From: Gyrodactylus bullatarudis
Taxonomy: Eukaryota; Platyhelminthes; Monogenea; Gyrodactylidea; Gyrodactylidae
Direction of reading: 5' to 3'
Length of the DNA: 26,606 nt
NCBI GenBank assembly: GCA_012064415.1
Contig: SSNU01000338.1
Coordinates: 1-26,606 of the forward strand
Numbering within the stretch: the stretch's first letter is position 1; every line of letters begins with the position of its first letter. The notes beneath the pieces were generated by a model, which worked only from the letters and a program-made list of their open reading frames with translations, was not told where the DNA came from and did no database searches. A program made the position numbers and the translations under genes. This document shows positions 20,001 through 26,606 of the stretch, one piece after another.

Positions 20001-23000
20001 AGAATGTTTTTTCTAGCTACATCTAGAGGAAAATATTGAGTTTTTTGTAAAAATAGTTAATTCTCATCTTCAACTAGCTTCATGTGCGTATGTTTGAATT
20101 TGGTTAATTAAACTCTTCATGTTCTAAAATTATAATTTGAAGACAACAATTGCCTGATTTCCTCAAAATTTTTTTGTGCTTGCTGACTCGAAGTCATGCT
20201 AGTGTTAAGAACGAACGATTATTTGTGAATTATTTCTCTTCAGACCAAACACCGACTTTAGATACATTTATATACATGCATGTTTAAGGAACATTATAAA
20301 ATCTGACCAATAGCAATTATTCATTCAAGATTGACCAACGGGGATTGAATGTGCTCATACTCTTGGAGCTGTGAGGAATACATCTATTGTCTGATTATTA
20401 GTTAGTAATCCTCTTCTCTGTTTCCCATTTCTTTTTTGTTGCTTTGGTGATGTCGACGGATTTCTTTTCCGTGATGTGGTAGGGGCTTGTACTTCTGGTT
20501 GAGAAAAATACCTCTTTCGATCATCGTGGGGTACAGCAGAAATTTGGTTACTAGGGTGTGCACATAGCGAGGGTAATTCATCATTCACTAGCTTCGCCTC
20601 AGCTATCTCCAAAACTTTTTGAATTTTGTGCTTACTGAGCTTTGGATCTGCGGCGTATCTGATTCTGAAGTTCTCGATTCCCGCTGAGTGGTTAGTCGTA
20701 CGTAAATGTTCCTGTATAGAAGAACCGTCATTGCTGGGATTGAGATGCTCTTTGATCCTAGCTGAAATGGGTCTTACAGTCATGCCGATGTATGATTGGC
20801 TGCAGGAGCATTTGAATTCGTAGATGACACCTTTCCTATTGAGCCAATTGACCGGGTCCTTGTTGCGGTCGTTGAGTAACTTTGTTGTCTTCGACAGGAA
20901 CCGTACCTTGTGTCCAGGGAAAGTTTCTGTTGTGACTTTCGTCAACTTGTTTCTCAATACGGAATTGGGGACATCTCCTTTGAATGGGAGATTGAGCAAA
21001 AGGTGATTAGTATGGGTTTCGTCAATTGTTTTGTCCTTCTCTTTCACCCTTGCGTGTTTTCGAATAAATCCTTTTGGGTAGCCACATTGTTCAAATCTGT
21101 TGATAACCTTTTCCCGCTCCTCTTCCTGAAGGTGTGAGGAGACTATTCGTTGTATTTTCAGAAATTCACTTCTCACTACACTTCTTTTTTTTCGATTGGA
21201 TTGAAGCTAGTAAATGGCATATATTGTATAGGTATACCAGGCTTTCTGTGTATTCTAGAGATGAAGTCTTCTGTACTTGGGCGTCTCTCGATGGAAGCTT
21301 CGAGGAAACTTAGGGAATTATTGGTTTCTATTTCCATTGTGAACTTTAATCGGTGATGGATTTGGTTAAGTTCAGCGAGAATCTCATCTGGATCCCGGTC
21401 ATCTTTCAACAAGAGGAAAGTTTCGTCCATATAACGTAGATACAAGTTTGCACCTTTGATGATGTTGGCCATCTTGGAGGATTCTAAAGAGGCCAAAAAT
21501 ACGTCAGCTAGGAGTGGACCAAGGGGGGTACCCATCGCAACTCCATCTTTTTGTCTAAAGTAGGAGCCATCAAATTTGAAATCGACATTTTGAACTGTCA
21601 TAAAGATAAATGAGCAGACATCCTCGGCCGTCATTGGGATGGTCGTTGAATCCTAACATTTGATCGATTCAGGCTGGTCTGTAAGCACCTTTCGTATGAA
21701 GTTGACTGTTTCATTCAAGGGGACATTGGTGAAGAGGGATGAGACGTCAAAGGAAACCATCTGGCCAGTAAACGGGTTTTTATTTCTTAGTCTGTAAATA
21801 AAATCATATACATTAACAACAGAGTGCGGACATAGAGGATCTCTGAGGGGTTTTAAAACTTCAGCCAACCATTGTACTAATCCATGTTGTGGGCTTGGCG
21901 TCATATCGAGAATTGGTCGAAATTTCAAGTCCTTGGTACCTTTGTGAATTTTTGATAAGAGGTATAGAGGTACATATACCGGGGTCATTTGGACGTATAC
22001 TTTTAGCTGTCTCTGGGGAGATGGCCTTCTTCTCAATTAAGGTGTCAATTTTTCTGTTCACTGATGCTAGGAATTTATTTGCTCTCTTTTCTGCTCCAAT
22101 TCTGTCGAGTTGTCTGAACATCCGGGCATCACAGGTCAAGAGTCTACCCTTACGGTAATATTCGTCCGAGTTTATTACAGCAATTCCTGAGTCTTTGTCC
22201 AGATATGATATGAGTACGTTGGGGTTTTTTCGGATTGAGATTAATGCATGATAATGATCTGCTGTGAGATATGGGAAGTCGATATTTTGCTGCTTGTATT
22301 GGACCCTAGCGTCATTGAGGACCGTATCGAATCTCTCACGAAGCTGTTTGGAAGAGGCAGGGAGATGATTTAATTGTTTATAAAATAACTCAAAACCAAT
22401 GTCAGTCTCAAGATTCATATTGTGTTTGTTTGGAACACAAAACTTAGGACCAAGACTGACCTTCGTTCGTTCTTAACACTAGCATGACTTCGAGTCAGCA
22501 AGCTCAAAAAATTGTAATTATTATTTTTCATCAAACAGAAAATTTTTAACCTTACCAAATAATTACGCTTATTCCGAATTGGCCTTTTTGGCTCTAAAAC
22601 CAGTTTTCTTTTAAACGATAATATTACCGAACTTCATTAAGAATATTTTTGTTTGGTTCTAAACTCATAAGGAAGGTTAGAGAAGACAGACGTATATTAT
22701 AGTGATAAACGTTATATTTCGCCGGGTCTCTTCAGACTCTACCCCTGTAACATTTAAATACTATTACAATGCAAAATATTCCCTGGCTTCCATTGGTCCA
22801 TTTCTTGATTGTATTTTTAGGCCTCACTTTTTAAATTACAAGAGATATGTGATGTACGTGTGCATATCTTTTATCTCAGCAAATAGGTTTTCAAAAAAAC
22901 GTTCTAAATATTTTTAAATATTAGACTACATTTTCAAAAAAATCACCCTTCCTCAAGTAATCAGTGAAAAGCTTTTGAATTGTGCATATTTTTGTAGATT

Positions 23001-23559
23001 TTCTTCTAATGAGGGATGAAAACATTACAGTACTGTATTTCAGTATCTTTCAGTTCAAATTATACCTCAAGAAAGTTTTTTGTTGTACTGGTGGAACAAT
23101 GAGACATGAAAGGTTTAATGAGCAGTAGATTAGCCGAATCTACCACGGTTATAAGAATTTTAGTTTTTTCCACTTTTTGTTGCTCTACTCATCACTTATT
23201 GAATTCAAATATTTAGATAATTAAAACCTTTCGTTCCTTTTTCATAGTGAAACAATAGCCAGAATGATGACTGATTACTTGTGTGAAGATGATTTTTTTC
23301 TCAACGTGGCTCCGAAACTGCAAATACCAATGAATATTTGTCCGATACCATGTCAATTTCATCAATATGACATTAACGTGAATGCAATTAATCTCCCAGA
23401 AGTTTTGACTATGAACAAAGATGAATTCAACAATGATGCTGGACCAAGTTTACTATTGATTAAGCATTTGAATAATTCCAGGGAAATCTGGAAAAAGATG
23501 GGCTATGACGTTGGAATCATCCAAAAGATTATTGCAGACCTTCAGTTTCAAGTTGCTGG
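13594..23559 (+). CDS. DEG/ENaC-family sodium channel gene (pickpocket-like), five exons, 3' end not found
   Basis: Five exons joined by GT-AG introns in consistent phases (0, 2, 2, 2) give 551 complete residues. Residues 30-46 carry the family's N-terminal signature FEEFCEETALHGFSKL, including the His-Gly gating motif (39-40). TM1 is about 52-74, followed by YLQYEV and the IPDIGIC segment ending in Cys101. The extracellular domain shows the family's beta-rich run (YAVVTLKKFLISR, about 306-318), YSLETC (373-378), CKC (391-393) and the palm motif CPIPC then Y (479-486). These channels are trimeric, amiloride-sensitive-type cation channels of the plasma membrane. Fewer cysteines are present than usual. 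TM2 with its GxS filter should follow residue 552 but no exon for it was found. Ligand unknown. Confidence 0.8.
14931..15820. repeat. Foldback element with long near-perfect arms and an ORF-bearing loop
   Basis: Arms of about 275 bp (14931-15205 and 15548-15820) are reverse complements with very few differences by eye. The ends are CTAATTAATATGAAGATGG and CCATCTTCATATTAATTAG. Arms include 'gatctagattccaaaaaat'-type and 'ggcgccatcgctaga' segments. The 340-bp loop is unrelated to other copies of the family. The high arm similarity suggests it is young or maintained. It lies inside intron 1 of the channel gene. Confidence 0.85.
15266..15526 (-). CDS. ORF in the foldback loop, 86 codons, unknown
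   Basis: An ATG-initiated minus-strand frame fills almost the whole unique loop of the foldback. It is rich in Lys, Ser and Phe (FKKTKFDFHTKK, FSKSESKRLNNALK, FFDRLPSLFNEISRKN) and ends LYNYLKNF and a stop. It has no signal peptide or membrane segment. The composition is more protein-like than other chance frames here, so it could be a captured gene fragment or an element-coded peptide. No family is recognised, and chance is still quite possible. Confidence 0.25.
   Translation of the reverse strand: MTMKISMESSISRHLESSKVVKKFKKTKFDFHTKKMGGFSKSESKRLNNALKSLYFFDRLPSLFNEISRKNIAFTKKDLYNYLKNF
15902..16025. repeat. Small hairpin repeat
   Basis: The segment 'aaaatcactggaaattcg' to 'cagccagattggtcaaa' (15902-15948) is reverse-complementary, with several mismatches, to 'tttcaaccaatcaggatgct' to 'attttcagtgacttt' (15978-16025), with about 30 bases between. 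It is a separate small MITE-like or hairpin repeat, 80 bases after the larger foldback. Confidence 0.6.
16594..16895 (+). CDS. DEG/ENaC exon 2
   Basis: The acceptor 'catatttttcaag' precedes IWNNLDSNLMQIINSYQYS. 100 codons plus 2 bases end AAC GAT AC followed by GTAAGT. It encodes part of the extracellular finger/ball region (residues 140-239) and is poorly conserved in the family. Called on splice sites, phase match on both sides and an open frame. Confidence 0.7.
16896..17653 (+). other. Intron 2 of the DEG/ENaC gene
   Basis: 758 bases with no recognised repeat. It ends 'aatatttctctag'. It is the only intron of this gene without a visible insertion. Confidence 0.6.
17654..17887 (+). CDS. 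DEG/ENaC exon 3
   Basis: One base completes the split Thr codon 240, then LRFGDSIDILLMMPY and an acidic stretch (GPDDNDEMTTLTPDESD), ending FVINRGSYAVVTLKKFLIS and CG followed by GTAAGA. The last part fits the family pattern of a loop glycine followed by alternating hydrophobics, then S-R before the conserved C-rich region. Residues 241-317. Confidence 0.75.
17888..19160 (+). other. Intron 3 of the DEG/ENaC gene
   Basis: 1273 bases, GTAAGA to 'gtattcacag'. More than half is the foldback element at 18228-18912. Confidence 0.6.
18228..18912. repeat. Foldback element with internally iterated motif
   Basis: Terminal inverted repeats ATTTTACGAAATTAGTGGAC (left) and the reverse complement (right) start arms of about 240 bp (18228-18470 and 18690-18912). 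Arms contain repeated variants of 'aaattagtggacaattttt', for example near 18236, 18279, 18340, 18361 and 18445, and the inverse 'actgtccactaatttcg' on the right. The segment 'ggatctattcgaatatagt' and its inverse mark the inner arms. The loop is about 220 bp with no ORF. It is distinct in sequence from the other foldbacks in the window. Confidence 0.8.
19161..19550 (+). CDS. DEG/ENaC exon 4 (cysteine-rich ectodomain)
   Basis: The acceptor 'atgtattcacag' gives one base completing Arg318, then IYDREKISFISFLLRQ. It contains C342, YSLETC (373-378), CKC (391-393) and PYC (409-411), the order expected after the 'rLp.PY..C' region of DEG/ENaC channels. The donor is placed at AA followed by GTATTC because this gives phase 2, as exon 5 requires. 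The frame itself runs on to a stop at 19566, so this donor is a choice, not a certainty. Confidence 0.7.
19720..20092. repeat. Diverged copy of the foldback at 7961-8491
   Basis: The segment 'ttttcgaatttcgaaaatgc' and 'atcgatttcaaagattcaa' match the left arm of the 7961-8491 element. The right end 'ttttttgtaaaaatag' then 'aattctcatcttcaactag' matches its right end. The arms are too diverged to pair along their full length. It ends about 75 bases before the Penelope-like element begins. Confidence 0.55.
20178..20218. repeat. PLE left inverted repeat (41 bp)
   Basis: Starts gcttgctgactcgaagtc and ends taagaacgaacga. It is the exact reverse complement of 22463-22503. It lies about 136 bases beyond the stop codon of the PLE ORF. 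Confidence 0.9.
20355..22418 (-). pseudogene. PLE reverse transcriptase-GIY-YIG endonuclease, broken
   Basis: The N-terminal segment from about 22418 (185 codons before breaking) leads to the RT. A frameshift near 21990 precedes VYVPLYLLSKIHKG and LKFRPILD, the PLE RT fingers. TGQMVSFDVSSLFTNVPL holds the first catalytic Asp. An in-frame TAG lies at 21653-21655. Then RQKDGVAMGTPLGPLLADVF (motif B) and YMDE at the active site, where PLEs have YxDD. A second frameshift near 21176 precedes the C-terminal 273 codons. There, GVIY (116-119 of that segment), SYIG (128-131), Arg140, EH and Glu193 (EAKLV) form the GIY-YIG nuclease, with a lysine/arginine-rich tail. Role of the intact family: target-primed reverse transcription. 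Confidence 0.88.
22463..22503. repeat. PLE right inverted repeat (41 bp)
   Basis: Starts tcgttcgttcttaacactag and ends gagtcagcaagc; exact inverse of 20178-20218. In the PLE sense it lies just upstream of the coding region. Confidence 0.9.
22517..23247. other. Rest of intron 4, no feature recognised
   Basis: A 71-codon plus-strand frame at 22702-22917 has no recognisable domain. No repeat or exon signal apart from the exon 5 acceptor at the end. Confidence 0.35.
23248..23559 (+). CDS. DEG/ENaC exon 5 (palm and pre-TM2 region)
   Basis: One base completes residue 448, then ETIARMMTDYLCEDDFF. C-P-I-P-C followed by a Tyr (479-486) is the strongly conserved 'C.PPC....Y' motif that ends the cysteine-rich region. 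It ends IIADLQFQVAG, which sits where the 'iGG' before TM2 is expected, at GG followed by GTGAGT (phase 2). The TM2 exon would follow. Confidence 0.8.
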
Positions 23560-25251
23560 GTGAGTGAGAAACATTTTAGCTAAATACCATTTAAAACCTT
23601 TAAACTTTCATCATATGCCTGGCTATTCGACTCAACGGATTGAAATTTTTCTGCATACTTTGTATCGACATTCGCAGGCAGCGTTTGTGATTCGCCAAGT
23701 TAAATTTAACTCTTGTGGGAATCTGTTTAACTCTGATTATCTCTATTTTTGTATTTAACTAAATTTTTCAATATAGAGCTAGTCTTGACGAATTTGGGGA
23801 TTGATTGAGTTCGAATTTTTTCAGCCATATTCAAGAAAAGGTCAAACTTCTAAATTTCGAGTATATTTTCATAGTTATAATTCAGATGATCGGTTAATAG
23901 GGAATTACTTCGAATTCTTCGTTTAATATCGATTCTGATCCCAAGAATCAGTAATCGCTTCAGATATCTGGAATTGAAGAAATTTTGCGATCAAACGTTG
24001 AAAAATTTGGCGCTCTTTTTAAATTAAAAATATGGATTTTTATTCCAAAAAATTATTGGCTAAGAATATTGTCTTTTATAAAAATAGTAGTTAATTCGTT
24101 CAAGTTCGTTTTTTTCAAAGAAATTTTTAGGCTTAGCATTTTGGCTCTGAAAATGCATTCGATAGAAATCTTGATTCTTATTAGTTAAAATTGGATTCTA
24201 TATTACTGCAATTAATAAGCAAAACACAGCATATTAACAAGTTTTATCAGAGAAACACAAGCTGCAAAAAGTGAGCATTCCATCTATTCGAGTTATCCCA
24301 AAAATAGAAATAAAAATAACTAATTAATGCTCTACACAATAATATAAACCGATTTAACTGTAAAAACAGTTAATCTAAAAGATAAAAGAATGATTTTCTT
24401 TTTCATTCGAATAGATCAAAGACTCTATTAACGGAAAATCATAACTCCTGATTCGCATATAGGATTTCTTTAATCAAGCTAGTTACAATTAAATTAATGC
24501 AGAAATAATAATACATTGGTAAAAACTAGGATCTTTTTGATAAATAAATCTTCGGCTAATTTATAGAACATTTGCCCCCTCTTGTTTTCCAGTAATTTTT
24601 CTGAATGACAAAGAGGCTATGGGCTTTTTTAACATCGATGAAATGAAAACGAATCCCTTGCGGTAATTATTTCTATTTGAGATTAGCAAGTATTGGTTTG
24701 GATTTATCTGTAATAATTTCTGTATAAGAAATTTCAGTATTTTACATAATAAAAATTTGGATTTCTTTTTCAGGGCTTAGGATTTCGTTGTTTTCATCAA
24801 CTTGACATGTAAAAGGTATAGTTTGTTTATAAAACTATCTCCATGCAATAAAAATAATACTCTTTAGAGTATTTCGTTCAATTAAAATTATAATTATATT
24901 TCAATAATTAGGAAAAAAGTTGTTTAACTCATCGTTTCTTCTAAAACGTTTAATGCATCGTGATTTCGTGAAGGGAGAAATTTTTAATAATAACCTCTGC
25001 TAAAGTTAAATGCATTTGAAACACCCTCACAATTTTTCCTTGATTGAAAAGTAAATTTTCTCAATTGTAAATATGAATGCATTTGGATAGGAAAAAAATT
25101 TTATAGAGCTTATAGAACACTGCTTTTCTTCTTAAGGATTTTTCTAACTCCCAGAAGTTTGCTTAATTCCTATATTTTAAAAGGCTCAAATATCTGTGGA
25201 TAAAAAGATAAAAATATTGGTAAAATAAGAAACCGAACATTTGTTGGTTTG
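23560..25251. other. Non-coding; expected location of the missing TM2 exon
   Basis: I searched for a 'GLF.G.S...E' TM2 sequence in phase with exon 5 and found none that is convincing. The segment 24701-24746 can read GLASIGLDLSVIISV and a stop in the right phase after an AG, but it lacks the glutamate and a real acceptor tract. Otherwise AT-rich and featureless, except for the exon-like stretch at 24593-24662. Confidence 0.3.
24593..24662 (+). CDS. Candidate internal exon, unassigned
   Basis: A strong acceptor ('tttgccccctcttgttttccag') precedes 70 bases that read IFLNDKEAMGFFNIDE and MKTNPL, followed by GGTAATT as donor. The open frame needs an incoming phase of 1, which does not match exon 5 (phase 2); in that phase a stop comes after four codons. 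It could be a later exon of the channel gene with one exon missing between, or a chance splice-like sequence. Confidence 0.2.
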
Positions 25252-26198
25252 TTACAGTTGTCCAATGGTCATAGTATAGCCGACTAACACCAATTGAGCG
25301 ATCGAAAATAGATATTTCTGATCCGTTGTCATATTTGATAAAATAAGATCGCTCATAATAGGAAGCTCGATCCCAATTGATTGAAAATGTACTATTGGTG
25401 ATAAAGCTGACACATCTTTAATGGCCTTGCCGATAGGACCAGTAAAAGTATTTGGATCGCTTGATACTCCATCCAATTTAAAAAATACTGTTCTGAGCAT
25501 GATTTCTATCTTATGAAGAGAACATACAACCTAAGTGACAGGTCTTCCAATCTTGTGTTCAATTAAGACATTGACTCCTTTTTTATCACCAACATTGACA
25601 TTTGTACCGTCACATTTGAGAACTTGCAAAGTATTTATTGAATCGGTTTTCTCCAAGGCCTCCATAATGACATCAGTACAATGTTGAGCTGATCCGACAC
25701 ACTCAACAAATTCATTTCCAGGCTGGGCAACTAGGACTAAATTCTCATCATTTGACATCTTCTCGTGATATCTACGACACATATTTCGTTTCGAGTCATA
25801 TTCAATGCATTGGATTCTCTTCCGGCGGTTGAGAATGTATTGCTGTTCTATCAAAGCGATAATACTGGGGCACCCTTGAAGCGTGTTCTCTTTGGAATAG
25901 GGCTGATATGATCTTCGTTTTCTTCTTGTACAGATTCATCAAGTCTGAAGCTTGTTTCAGCGACAAATGAGCTATTCAGTTGAACCGAAGACGTTATTGA
26001 GGTAATAGAGATATCATTGAAAGAAACGACATCTGGGGTTACAAATTCCTTGAGTACGTTGAAGTTTTGCCAAAAATTAGCAGCATCGAATGTGACCTTT
26101 CTTATCTGAGTTACAAGGCTACCATCGGTATGAAGAGAGTAATATCTGTAAACATCTCCATTTGTGAAAAATTTTGGTATTTCCATGATAGCAGACAT
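25252..26198 (-). pseudogene. Repeat-derived protein of a multi-copy arthropod/cnidarian family, broken
   Basis: Read on the minus strand: an N-terminal segment (26198-25851; MSAIMEIPKFFTNGD..., ending in a KRTRFKG basic stretch), a frameshift near 25850, a middle segment ending LKCDGTNVNVG and HKIGRPVT, an in-frame TAG at 25531-25533, then VVCSLHKIE, FFKLDG, FTGPIGKAIKD and TTDQKYLFSI. I associate DGTN.N.G, RP.QW..C.LH and GPIGKA...DQKYL with a family of uncharacterised proteins present in many copies in arthropod and cnidarian genomes, probably transposon-derived. The stop sits where the family has Trp, so it is a likely TGG-to-TAG change. The C-terminal end (about 25252) stops soon after DQKYL, where the family continues, so the copy is truncated. 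Function unknown. Confidence 0.55.
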
Positions 26199-26256
26199 AA
26201 TTTTAAATATTTATTTTTAAAAGAATATTTTAAACTAACAAAGTAAGGTCTTATAT
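26199..26256. other. Spacer between two divergent element fragments
   Basis: 58 AT-rich bases between the start of the minus-strand repeat ORF and the beginning of homology to the PLE. No terminal repeat or target duplication was seen. Confidence 0.3.
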
Positions 26257-26606
26257 ATGACAGTCCAGAACATTGATTTCAGATTCAATGGCTCCTACTT
26301 CCGACAAATAGATGGAGTAGCAATGGGAGCCCCCCTCGGCCCAATCCTTGGAGACATCTTCCTCGCGAGCCTTGAAACCACGACAATGGCAAAAATCATC
26401 AACGAGTGTTACCTATACATCCAATATGTTGACGATACCTTCCTCATGCTGAAAGAAGACCAAGACCCTGACGCTATCTTAGCTGAACTAAACTCAATGC
26501 ACCCCAGGTTGAAATTCACCATGGAAGTAGAAAAGGACAACAGTCTCAGTTTTCTTGACGCCAAAATTCAAAAATGCACAACCACGAAAACCTTTAGCTC
26601 AAGTTT
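26257..26606 (+). mobile_element. Penelope-like reverse transcriptase fragment, 5'-truncated, runs off the window
   Basis: An uninterrupted frame of 116 codons begins MTVQNIDFRFNGSYF and aligns without gaps of note to the RT of the PLE at 20165-22516 (there TVQNVDFKFDGSYF). It has motif B (DGVAMGAPLGPILGD) and an intact YVDDTF active site, followed by LKFTMEVEKDNSLSFLD. Identity is about two thirds by eye, so it is a different PLE lineage or an older divergence. Similarity begins abruptly at MTVQN with nothing upstream, consistent with a 5' truncation on insertion. No stop or frameshift occurs before the window edge, so how far it continues is unknown. Confidence 0.85.

Larger units (their letters stand above)
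20165..22516 (-). mobile_element. Penelope-like retroelement (PLE), antisense in intron 4
   Basis: Penelope-like elements encode a telomerase-related reverse transcriptase followed by a GIY-YIG endonuclease, both found here in that order on the minus strand. The element is bounded by a perfect 41-bp inverted repeat (20178-20218 and 22463-22503), extended imperfectly into flanking T/A runs. Terminal repeats in inverted orientation are known for PLEs. The GC content is clearly higher than the host sequence. The ORF is damaged (two frameshifts and one stop), so the copy is not coding-competent. The insertion interrupts an intron, not an exon. Confidence 0.9.
19551..23247 (+). other. Intron 4 of the DEG/ENaC gene
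   Basis: 3697 bases. It contains a foldback copy (about 19720-20092), the Penelope-like element on the opposite strand (20165-22516) and 730 bases without recognised content before exon 5. It ends 'cctttttcatag'. Confidence 0.6.

Noticed and set aside
20165..20230. Hammerhead ribozyme in the PLE terminal repeat
   Set aside because: PLE terminal repeats often carry hammerhead motifs, and CTGA is present, but the conserved CUGANGA...GAAA core is not seen in either arm. A covariance-model search would be decisive.
20402..22158. Several plus- and minus-strand frames of 60-90 codons within the PLE
   Set aside because: They lie antisense to or out of frame with the RT-endonuclease coding region and carry no domain; they exist because the PLE is less AT-rich than its surroundings.
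23985..24188. 67-codon hydrophobic frame considered as a TM segment of the channel
   Set aside because: Its hydrophobic pattern (many Ile/Phe/Lys from AT-rich codons) is typical of chance frames here and lacks the GxS filter and glutamate.
24701..24746. GLASIGLDLSVIISV as a TM2 remnant
   Set aside because: The phase would fit exon 5, but there is no pyrimidine tract, the GxS spacing is wrong, the conserved Glu is missing and a stop follows at once.
24777..24820. Sequence after 'tttttcag' reading GLGFRCFHQLDM
   Set aside because: The GLGF resemblance to the TM2 start is in the wrong phase for exon 5, and the in-phase reading hits a stop at the second codon.

Overview
The window looks like AT-rich animal nuclear DNA (roughly 70 percent A+T by eye) with few genes, GT-AG introns and many decayed transposable elements. 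An arthropod is the best inference. It rests on a divergent pickpocket-like DEG/ENaC channel gene, a Penelope-like retroelement and a repeat-derived protein family I associate with arthropods and cnidarians. I cannot name the species. No bacterial operons, tRNA, rRNA or CRISPR structures are visible.

Layout. Positions 1-3150 hold LINE fragments and inverted-repeat (foldback) elements. On the minus strand, 3586-4005 holds the first two coding exons of a protein kinase gene whose remaining exons are not in view. Positions 4690-5800 hold two more LINE fragments on the minus strand. Positions 6446-8541 contain two copies of one repeat, the second split by a foldback insertion of about 530 bp. A single-exon gene at 9128-9313 encodes a short secreted precursor with two identical dibasic-flanked peptides, a likely neuropeptide. 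A weaker two-exon candidate gene follows at 9942-10296.

From 13594 to 23559 five exons join in phase (0, 2, 2, 2) into the N-terminal 551 residues of a DEG/ENaC sodium channel: the His-Gly gating motif, TM1 and most of the extracellular domain. The TM2 exon is not identified. Introns 1, 3 and 4 are inflated by foldback elements (14931-15820, 15902-16025, 18228-18912, about 19720-20092). Intron 4 also carries an antisense Penelope-like element (20165-22516) bounded by a perfect 41-bp inverted repeat.

The right end holds a decayed repeat-type ORF on the minus strand (25252-26198). Just beyond it lies a second, better preserved Penelope-like reverse transcriptase fragment on the plus strand (26257 to the window edge).

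The genes do not form a pathway; they are separate loci in a transposon-rich region. The most interesting items are the small peptide precursor, the family of foldback elements sharing termini (one with a paralogous empty site in the same window, one with a unique 86-codon ORF in its loop), and a foldback whose arms are built from an iterated 20-bp motif.
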